Positions 38,747 through 45,632 of a DNA stretch of 45,632 bases are shown one piece after another. The stretch is taken from assembly GCA_013153685.1 (NCBI GenBank), contig JAADDX010000083.1:1-45632 (forward strand). The letters run 5' to 3'. Made by a program: the position numbers and the translations under genes. Each line of letters opens with the position of its first letter. Positions within the stretch are counted from its first letter, which is position 1. Origin of the DNA: Campylobacterota bacterium. GTDB taxonomy: Bacteria > Campylobacterota > Campylobacteria > Campylobacterales > JAADDX01. The notes under the pieces were generated by a model. It worked only from the letters and a program-made list of their open reading frames with translations. It ran no database searches and was not told the DNA's origin.

Positions 38747-40336
38747 ATGGTAAAAGTGCAAAATTTAAAAAAAGCTTATGGAAGTAAAGTTTTATTTGAA
38801 GATGTAAATTTAAGTCTTGATAAAGGTAAAAGATACGGGCTTATTGGGGCTAACGGTGCTGGTAAATCGACATTTCTTAAGATTTTAGCCAAACAAGAAG
38901 AAGCCACAGAAGGAGAAGTAATAATCCCAAGTGACTTAAAGGTAGGAGTGTTGGGGCAAAATCAATACGCCTTTGAGGATTTTACACTTTTTGATGCAGT
39001 TTTATATGGAAATAAGAGATTATATGATGCTATTAAAGAACAAGAAAAACTATACATGAGTGAAGAATTCACAGATGAGATTAACAACAGAATCGGTGAA
39101 CTTGAGATGATCAAAGTAGAAGAGGATCCTACTTACGAATATGATGTTAGAATCACGAAAATTTTAGAGGATTTAGGATTTAGCAAAGATGATCATTATA
39201 AGCTTATGAGTGAAATCCCAAATGCGGACAAATTCAAAATCCTCCTAGCACAAGTGTTATTCCCAAAACCGGACGTATTATTCCTTGATGAGCCTACCAA
39301 TAACCTCGATATGGAGACGATTTCATGGCTTGAGAATCAACTTCAAAGACATGAAGGGACAATGGTAGTAATCTCGCATGATAGACATTTTCTAAATGCA
39401 GTAGTAACACACATACTTGATGTAGATTTTAAGAAAATTAGAGAATTTACCGGTAATTATGATGATTGGTATATGGCATCTACAATCCTCCAAAAACAAG
39501 CTCAAGCCGAAAGAGAAAAAAAAGAAGCTCAAAAAAAACAACTCGAAGAATTTATTAGAAGATTTAGTGCTAACGCATCTAAAGCAAAACAAGCTACCAG
39601 CAGACAAAAACAACTAGAGAAATTGGATATTAAGCCTATTGAGATATCAAGCAGAAGAGAGCCGAGTATTGTTTTTAAACAAGCTAGGGAAATTGGAAAA
39701 GAGATCCTTTTTGTAAAAGATATTCACAAAAGTTTTGATGAGAAAAAAGTATTAAATGGTATAACATTCACTATGAATAAAGGTGATAAAATCGCACTCA
39801 TTGGACCAAATGGTGTAGGTAAAACGACATTATGCGAAATTCTAGTAGGTAATCTCAAACCGGATAAAGGTGAAGTAGTATGGGGAGCAAAAGCGGATGT
39901 AGGATATTTCCCGCAAAATACCACAGATATCATTACTGGTGATGAAAAATTGTATGATTGGCTAAGAAGCTTCAAAAAAGATGCGGAAATTAGCGATATT
40001 AGAAACGCTCTTGGTAGAATGCTTTTTAGCGGAGAAGAGCAAGAAAAATCTATCCAAAATTGCAGCGGAGGAGAAAAGCATAGAATGATGCTCTCTAAGC
40101 TTATGCTTTTGGGTCCTAATGTATTGATTTTGGATGAACCAACAAACCATTTGGATTTGGAGGCAATTATCGCTTTGGGTGAGGCTTTGTATAATTATGA
40201 CGGGCAAGCTATTGTAGTATCGCACGATAGAGAGTTTATCGATTCGTTTGCTAATAGGATTATTGAATTACATCCGGATGGAAGTTATACCGACTTTATG
40301 GGAACGTATGAAGAATATTTAGAGAGCAAGCAATGA
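38747..40336 (+). CDS. ABC-F family ATPase (YbiT-like)
   Basis: Two ABC domains: GLIGANGAGKSTFLKIL / LFLDEPTNNLDMETISWLE and ALIGPNGVGKTTLCEIL / NCSGGEKHRMMLSKL / LILDEPTNHLDLEAI, with a linker. Confidence 0.93.
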   Translation: MVKVQNLKKAYGSKVLFEDVNLSLDKGKRYGLIGANGAGKSTFLKILAKQEEATEGEVIIPSDLKVGVLGQNQYAFEDFTLFDAVLYGNKRLYDAIKEQEKLYMSEEFTDEINNRIGELEMIKVEEDPTYEYDVRITKILEDLGFSKDDHYKLMSEIPNADKFKILLAQVLFPKPDVLFLDEPTNNLDMETISWLENQLQRHEGTMVVISHDRHFLNAVVTHILDVDFKKIREFTGNYDDWYMASTILQKQAQAEREKKEAQKKQLEEFIRRFSANASKAKQATSRQKQLEKLDIKPIEISSRREPSIVFKQAREIGKEILFVKDIHKSFDEKKVLNGITFTMNKGDKIALIGPNGVGKTTLCEILVGNLKPDKGEVVWGAKADVGYFPQNTTDIITGDEKLYDWLRSFKKDAEISDIRNALGRMLFSGEEQEKSIQNCSGGEKHRMMLSKLMLLGPNVLILDEPTNHLDLEAIIALGEALYNYDGQAIVVSHDREFIDSFANRIIELHPDGSYTDFMGTYEEYLESKQ

Positions 40337-41052
40337 TTATCATCCCAGCAAGACTCGCTTCTAGTAGATTACCTAAAAAGGTGCTAGTGGAAATTGATGG
40401 TATACCTATGGTAATAAGGACTGCTTTGATAGCAAAGGATGTGGATGATGTAGTCATCGCTACTGATTCACAAGAAGTAATGCAAATAGCTAAAAAATAT
40501 TCAATAGACGCTGTCATGACTAGTCCTCATCACAAATCCGGAACTGATAGGATAAAACAAGCAAGCGATATCTTACAGCTCAAAGCCGACGATTTTATTA
40601 TCAACCTACAAGCGGATGAACCGTTTATTGAAGGGCAGATACTGCTAGATATTAAGCGTAGTTTGATGGAAATTAGACAAAGAGATTTTGTAATGGTAAG
40701 TTGTTATAAACTAATAGATGAATTAAGTGCAGAAGAAGCCAATCTCGTAAAAGTAATCCTCGATAAAAATAGCGATGCTATATATTTCTCACGCAGCAAA
40801 ATCCCTTATAATAGGGATAATAGTGTTCATCAATACAAAGGGCATATCGGAATTTACGGATTTGATAAAAGAAGCTTAGATATATTTTGTCAACTCACAG
40901 CACCAATTGAGGATATTGAGAAATTAGAACAATTGCGAGTCATTTACAACGGTTACAAGATCAAAATGATAGAAGTAAAGACCAATTCTTTTGGAATAGA
41001 TACGATTGAAGATCTAAATAAGGCACAAATATATGCAAGAAGTCGCAATTAG
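40333..41052 (+). CDS. kdsB: 3-deoxy-manno-octulosonate cytidylyltransferase
   Basis: IIPARLASSRLPKKVLVEIDGIPMVIRTA, IATDSQEVM, SGTDRIKQA, INLQADEPFIEG, YFSRSKIPYNRD, HIGIYGF. Confidence 0.95.
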   Translation: MIIIPARLASSRLPKKVLVEIDGIPMVIRTALIAKDVDDVVIATDSQEVMQIAKKYSIDAVMTSPHHKSGTDRIKQASDILQLKADDFIINLQADEPFIEGQILLDIKRSLMEIRQRDFVMVSCYKLIDELSAEEANLVKVILDKNSDAIYFSRSKIPYNRDNSVHQYKGHIGIYGFDKRSLDIFCQLTAPIEDIEKLEQLRVIYNGYKIKMIEVKTNSFGIDTIEDLNKAQIYARSRN

Positions 41053-41929
41053 TATCGGAGATCCCAATGGTATAGGGATAGAAATAGCACTCAAAGCTCA
41101 TTCTATAATTACACAACTAGTAAAGCCTATCTATTGTATCAACGAACATATCCTCCAACAAGCCTCACATCTCCTAAATATCCCAATTCCTAGGGATTTT
41201 GAAATATACCCGACCAAAGGCACTCTTTGTATACAGCCTGGTAAAGTAGATAAGTTAGCTGGCCAGTATAGTTATGATTCGTTTATGGATGCTATTAATA
41301 TCGCTAAGACTACCAAAGCACTATGCACTTTGCCTATCAACAAAGAAAGCTGGGCTAAAGCAAATATCAAATACAAAGGGCATACGGAAGTGTTGCGAGA
41401 CGTATTTCAACAACACGCTATTATGATGCTTGGATGTGAGGAGTTGTATGTGGCCTTGTTTACCGAACATATTCCTATTAGTCAAGTTGCACAAAACATC
41501 AAACAAGAAAAATTAGTCAAATTTTTTCTTGACTTTTATCATGACAGCAAATTTGATAAAATCGGTGTGTTGGGACTCAATCCTCATGCCGGAGATTGTG
41601 GCGTAATAGGACAAGAGGAAATTACACAAATCATACCCGCTATTAATCAAGCCAATCAAATACTCAAACAAGATATTTTCTATGGACCATTGGTAGCAGA
41701 TGTGGCGTTTTTGTCCAATCGCGTATTAATTGCTATGTATCACGACCAAGGACTTGGTCCACTCAAAACACTATACTTTGATAAAAGTATCAACGTGAGT
41801 CTAAATCTACCTATTCTAAGAACATCTGTAGATCACGGCACAGCATTTGATATCGCCTACCAAAACAAAGCCAAAATCACAAGCTACATAGAAGCTATCA
41901 AGTTTATCGATAAAAATTTCAAAAAGTAA
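41033..41929 (+). CDS. pdxA: 4-hydroxythreonine-4-phosphate dehydrogenase
   Basis: VAISIGDPNGIGIEIALKA, YKGHTEVLRD, LGLNPHAGDCGVIGQEE, GPLVADVAF, MYHDQGLGPLKTLYFDKSINVSLNLPILRTSVDHGTAFDIAY. Confidence 0.95.
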   Translation: MQEVAISIGDPNGIGIEIALKAHSIITQLVKPIYCINEHILQQASHLLNIPIPRDFEIYPTKGTLCIQPGKVDKLAGQYSYDSFMDAINIAKTTKALCTLPINKESWAKANIKYKGHTEVLRDVFQQHAIMMLGCEELYVALFTEHIPISQVAQNIKQEKLVKFFLDFYHDSKFDKIGVLGLNPHAGDCGVIGQEEITQIIPAINQANQILKQDIFYGPLVADVAFLSNRVLIAMYHDQGLGPLKTLYFDKSINVSLNLPILRTSVDHGTAFDIAYQNKAKITSYIEAIKFIDKNFKK

Positions 41930-41950
41930 TTTACAATTTATCAATATTAC

Positions 41951-41979
41951 TTGACTTATTTCAATTAAAATTGTAGAAT
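41951..41979 (+). promoter_or_regulatory. Putative sigma70-type promoter for the rpsP operon (TTGACT-17 nt-TAGAAT)
   Basis: -35 TTGACT 41951-41956 and -10 TAGAAT 41974-41979, 17-nt spacing, 32 nt before the rpsP ATG. Confidence 0.55.
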
Positions 41980-42011
41980 TTCATACAAAAAAATAGATTA
42001 AAAGGATAAGA

Positions 42012-42239
42012 ATGACAACAATTAGATTAACAAGAATGGGTAGAAAAAAAAGACCTTTTTATAGAATAGTAGTAACAGACAGCAGAAAAAGAAGAGATAG
42101 CGGTTGGATCGAAAGTATTGGATATTACAATCCTATGACTGAGCCAGCAACGCTTAAAATCGATGAAGATAGATTAAATTATTGGTTAAGCGTTGGTGCA
42201 CAAATGAGTGCTAAAGTAAAAAAACTTGCAGGTAAGTAA
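42012..42239 (+). CDS. rpsP: 30S ribosomal protein S16
   Basis: [40 protein letters not shown]. Confidence 0.98.
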   Translation: MTTIRLTRMGRKKRPFYRIVVTDSRKRRDSGWIESIGYYNPMTEPATLKIDEDRLNYWLSVGAQMSAKVKKLAGK

Positions 42240-42478
42240 TGATAGAATTTGTTGAAAAGTATGCTAAATTATTAGCTTTTTATCCTAATGAAGTAAGTGT
42301 AAAAGTGGGTGAGAAGAAGGATGACTTCATAGAAATTCTCATCTACGCCAATAAAATAGATGCGGGACGTATCATAGGTAAAAACGGTAGCATGATAAAA
42401 GCTATCAAAACAGTATTGAGTGGTTGCAAAGCAAAAGAAAATATTTCATACAAAATATCAGTTCATACCAATGAATAA
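42239..42478 (+). CDS. khpA: KH-domain RNA-binding protein, KhpA
   Basis: DAGRIIGKNGSMIKAIKTVL KH motif; conserved position between rpsP and rimM. Confidence 0.9.
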   Translation: MIEFVEKYAKLLAFYPNEVSVKVGEKKDDFIEILIYANKIDAGRIIGKNGSMIKAIKTVLSGCKAKENISYKISVHTNE

Positions 42479-42983
42479 AATCCCTATTATCAAAATCGGC
42501 AAAGCCCATGGTGTTAGAGGATGGAACAAGTTTCATCTCCTAACAGACTTTCCTCAACAACTCAAAGAGGGTCGCACATTCAAAAGCGATAAGATATCAC
42601 TCACTATCCAAAACATTGATCGCAAAAACAATCTTATTAAATTCCAAGGTTACGACACGCCAGAGATGGCCAAAAAACTCACCAATCGACATCTATACAC
42701 CACACAAGAAGAATCAAGAAAAAATATCAAGCTCAAGCCGGATGAGTGGTTTTGGTTCGATATTATCGGCTCAAAGGTTATCGAAAATGACCAAACCTTA
42801 GGAGAAGTAATCGACATTAATAGAATCAACGACATCGATTATGTCGTAGTACAAATAAATCCACAATTAGGATATAAACAAAAAAGATATCTATTTGATT
42901 TCAAACGACACATCGTAGATGTAGATACTGATAATCAAGTTATTATAGTTAAAGATACTCTACCTATCCTAGAAGCAAGCTAA
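42471..42983 (+). CDS. rimM: Ribosome maturation factor RimM
   Basis: IIKIGKAHGVRGWNKFHLLTDFP, WFWFDIIGSKVIENDQTLGEVIDI; start moved to 42471. Confidence 0.92.
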   Translation: MNKIPIIKIGKAHGVRGWNKFHLLTDFPQQLKEGRTFKSDKISLTIQNIDRKNNLIKFQGYDTPEMAKKLTNRHLYTTQEESRKNIKLKPDEWFWFDIIGSKVIENDQTLGEVIDINRINDIDYVVVQINPQLGYKQKRYLFDFKRHIVDVDTDNQVIIVKDTLPILEAS

Positions 42984-43693
42984 TGAAATTTGTATTTGTC
43001 ACCCTATTTCCACATCTTATTCAACCGTATTTTGAAGATGGAATACTAAAAAGAGCTATTGATAAGCAGCTTTTTGATGTGGAGTTTGTAAATTTTAGGG
43101 ATTATAGCACTAACAAACACAAGAAAATAGACGCACCGGCAGTAGGCGGTGGGGCTGGGATGGTAATCGAAGTAGATGCATTACACACAGCCCTTACCCA
43201 TCTTAAAGACAAATACCCATCAAGCAAAATCATCTTTACTACCCCTCAAGCCAAAGTGTTTCACCAACAAGATGCCAAACGTCTCTCTCATGAGGAAGTA
43301 ATCGTGCTAGTAAGCGGGCGATACGAGGGTTTTGATGAACGATTAATTGAAGAATTTGCAGATGAAGTGCTGAGCATAGGGGATTTTATATTAAGTGGCG
43401 GCGAACTTGCGAGTATGGTCATAGCAGATAGCATAGCACGTAATATTCCAATGGTGCTTGGCAACCAACAAAGCCTAGAGACGGAAAGCTTTGAGGGTGA
43501 ATTGCTCGAAGCCCCTACCTTTACCAAAAAAACTTCAAAAACTCTTACACATAATCATATTATTTCAGAATTTTTTAAGGGAAATCATGGTATAATATCG
43601 TCTCTTAAAACTGAATTAGCAATTGCTAAAACAAAATATCATCGTCCTGATATTTTCAAAAAATACAAAACAAGGAAAAAGTATGAGAAATAG
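42983..43693 (+). CDS. trmD: tRNA (guanine-N1-)-methyltransferase
   Basis: [75 protein letters not shown]. Confidence 0.97.
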   Translation: MKFVFVTLFPHLIQPYFEDGILKRAIDKQLFDVEFVNFRDYSTNKHKKIDAPAVGGGAGMVIEVDALHTALTHLKDKYPSSKIIFTTPQAKVFHQQDAKRLSHEEVIVLVSGRYEGFDERLIEEFADEVLSIGDFILSGGELASMVIADSIARNIPMVLGNQQSLETESFEGELLEAPTFTKKTSKTLTHNHIISEFFKGNHGIISSLKTELAIAKTKYHRPDIFKKYKTRKKYEK

Positions 43694-44039
43694 ATACATT
43701 GAAGCTTTTGAAGCCTCTCAAATTGCAGACAAACAGTTACCGGAATTTAGAGCTGGAGATACAGTAAGAGTCGCTGTGGAAATCGCAGAAGGTGACAAAA
43801 AAAGAATCCAAAATTTTGAAGGTGTGTGTATCTCTATTAGAGGAGAAGGAACCGGTAAAACTTTTACAGTGAGAAAAATCGGTGCAAACAACATCGGTGT
43901 TGAGAGAATATTTCCACTTTACAGTGAATCAATCAAGGGTATTGAAGTAGTAAGAAGAGGAAAAGTAAGAAGAGCTAAGCTATATTACCTAAGAGGAAGA
44001 AAAGGTAAAGCAGCAAGAATCAAAGAACTTAGAAAATAA
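43683..44039 (+). CDS. rplS: 50S ribosomal protein L19
   Basis: [82 protein letters not shown]; start moved to 43683. Confidence 0.98.
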   Translation: MRNRYIEAFEASQIADKQLPEFRAGDTVRVAVEIAEGDKKRIQNFEGVCISIRGEGTGKTFTVRKIGANNIGVERIFPLYSESIKGIEVVRRGKVRRAKLYYLRGRKGKAARIKELRK

Positions 44040-44061
44040 ATCTCAATAAAGGAAATATATA

Positions 44062-44331
44062 ATGGCTAATCATAAATCGGCTAAAAAAAGAATCAAACAA
44101 ACAATCAAAAGAACAGAAAGAAATAGATTTTACAGAACAAGAATCAAAAATATCACAAAAGCTGTAAAAGAAGCGGTAGAAGCTGGTGATTTACAAAAAG
44201 CTCAAGAAGCTTTTAAATTGGCAAATAAAAAATTACACTCTTATGTAAGTAAAGGTGTATTAAAGAAAAATACGGCAGCAAGAAAAGTAAGTAGATTAAA
44301 CAAACTTGTAAAAGGGTTGGCGACAGCTTAA
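44062..44331 (+). CDS. rpsT: 30S ribosomal protein S20
   Basis: [35 protein letters not shown]. Confidence 0.97.
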   Translation: MANHKSAKKRIKQTIKRTERNRFYRTRIKNITKAVKEAVEAGDLQKAQEAFKLANKKLHSYVSKGVLKKNTAARKVSRLNKLVKGLATA

Positions 44332-44348
44332 TCCTTTTGGGGTTTGAT

Positions 44349-44774
44349 ATGAACTTTTTATACAACAAAGACTACAGAACGCTCGTCAACAAACAATCAA
44401 AACAACAACTTTTGTATCTTATTAAGCATTCTATTGACTTTAGTGTGGTTGTCAATATGGATGAAGGTATTACGTTTTCACCTCAATTACCGGATGAAAT
44501 TATGTCTGGATTCAAAGATATCGTGATATTTGCAATTGCGGGATACACTCTAGGTAGTGCATTTGTGGAAAACGATATTTTGGTATTCGAAGCGGGATTT
44601 GGTAGAGATAATTTCGGCTCTATTGTCAAAGTGGATATTGATCGTATTATGCAAATACTTGTGCAAGATAATCCAATTTTTATCAACCTCACAGCAACTC
44701 TGCCTAAACAAACTTCCAAAGATAGCTTGGATGTATTCATCAAAAACCCAAAAAACAAGAAATTTTTCAAATAA
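44349..44774 (+). CDS. Uncharacterised protein, possibly SspB-like Sm-fold
   Basis: Intact ORF after rpsT; pattern VVVNMDEGITFSPQLPDEI...FVENDILVFEAGFGRDNFGSIVKVDIDRIMQIL loosely matches SspB/PF04386 layout. Confidence 0.5.
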   Translation: MNFLYNKDYRTLVNKQSKQQLLYLIKHSIDFSVVVNMDEGITFSPQLPDEIMSGFKDIVIFAIAGYTLGSAFVENDILVFEAGFGRDNFGSIVKVDIDRIMQILVQDNPIFINLTATLPKQTSKDSLDVFIKNPKNKKFFK

Positions 44775-44803
44775 AACTCCCGAGTCTTACAAGCAATTTA
44801 TGT

Positions 44804-44809
44804 TATAAT
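44804..44809 (+). promoter_or_regulatory. Putative -10 box TATAAT for cysE
   Basis: TATAAT about 19 nt before the cysE start. Confidence 0.4.
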
Positions 44810-44828
44810 TAGTGCTAAAGGAGTCGTG

Positions 44829-45518
44829 ATGTTTGATCTTATAAAAGAAGACTTTTTAGTGGTATATCAAAAAGACCCTGCAATTAAATCAAAAATAGAA
44901 TTGTTTTTTAATTATCCAGGGGTATGGGCGATATTTTGGTATCGTATTGCTAACAAATTATACAAAAACAACTTCAAAATCCTAGCAAGAAGCATTATGG
45001 GAATTACACAAATCTTTACAAACATTGATATTCACCCAGCAGCAACAATAGGTCGAAGAGTGTTTATTGATCATGGTGTAGGTGTAGTGATAGGGCAAAC
45101 GGCAATCGTTGGAGATGATGTGACTATCTACCAAGGAGTTACGCTAGGAGGTGTAAGCCTTCATGCTACCAAAAGACACCCCACTATCGAAAATAACGTC
45201 ACAATAGGAGCCGGTGCTAAAATTTTGGGAAATATTACCATCGGTGCCAAAAGTAAAATAGGAGCAAATTCAGTAGTGGTAAAAGATGTGCCACCTCATT
45301 CAACAGTAGTAGGCATACCCGGTAAAATCATCCATAGGAAAGATAACGAACCTCTTAGTCACAACAAATTACCGGATATCGATAAAGAATTGTTCGTATA
45401 TCTATTTGAACGCATCAAAACACTAGAAGATGCACTCAAACAGCACGATATAGACATCCAAACCAACCAAGAATTACGACAAAAATATGCCGAATACATC
45501 AATAGTATTAAGAAATAA
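44829..45518 (+). CDS. cysE: Serine O-acetyltransferase
   Basis: [42 protein letters not shown]; hexapeptide region [42 protein letters not shown]. Confidence 0.96.
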   Translation: MFDLIKEDFLVVYQKDPAIKSKIELFFNYPGVWAIFWYRIANKLYKNNFKILARSIMGITQIFTNIDIHPAATIGRRVFIDHGVGVVIGQTAIVGDDVTIYQGVTLGGVSLHATKRHPTIENNVTIGAGAKILGNITIGAKSKIGANSVVVKDVPPHSTVVGIPGKIIHRKDNEPLSHNKLPDIDKELFVYLFERIKTLEDALKQHDIDIQTNQELRQKYAEYINSIKK

Positions 45519-45587
45519 ATATATTTTGGTTGATATATTTAACAAGCTTCAAAGTTTGATGGATTATACAGTTTAAAAGGATAGTAA

Positions 45588-45632
45588 ATGAAAAAAATAC
45601 CATACGGAATAAGCAATTATAAACTAATAAAA
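45588..45632 (+). CDS. N-terminal start of a probable AAA-ATPase-like / PD-(D/E)XK nuclease family protein (truncated by window edge)
   Basis: MKKIPYGISNYKLIK... matches the usual 'KLPYGISNFxxL' start of AAA-ATPase-like/DUF1703-type proteins; RBS-like aaaagg upstream. Confidence 0.55.
   Translation, partial: MKKIPYGISNYKLIK

Noticed and set aside
41735-41765. Palindrome GACCAAG-GA-CTTGGTC
   Set aside because: Lies in the conserved PdxA motif YHDQGLGPLK; best explained by coding constraint, and the 2-nt loop is sterically poor.

Overview
The window is a low-GC, densely packed bacterial chromosome segment. The HWRQPLN-type histidine kinase, the SdhABE/MfrABE-type complex II, monomeric IDH and the overall gene style suggest Campylobacterota (Epsilonproteobacteria). 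Most of it is housekeeping: icd, mltG, slyD, gmhB, yidC, nadC, yggS, ribF, frr, pyrE, pyrH, udg, tcdA, uppS, coaBC, folD, a non-classical sdhABE set, fbp, kdsB, pdxA, the rpsP-khpA-rimM-trmD-rplS operon, rpsT and cysE. I saw no tRNA, rRNA, CRISPR array, IS element or prophage. The best candidate for an undescribed system is at about 17.3-23.3 kb. There, a secreted protein built from about 16 degenerate 'TPSDVY' units (apparent four-unit super-repeat) is translationally coupled to a membrane histidine kinase and a receiver protein with no visible DNA-binding domain, followed by an MscS-family channel. Secondary leads are a very short flagellar rod-like protein, a FliK-like orphan, a possible SspB-like Sm-fold protein, an orphan modB beside a SHOCT-type membrane protein, and several perfect inverted repeats at gene starts or promoters. 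All family calls come from reading motifs by eye; no database search was run.
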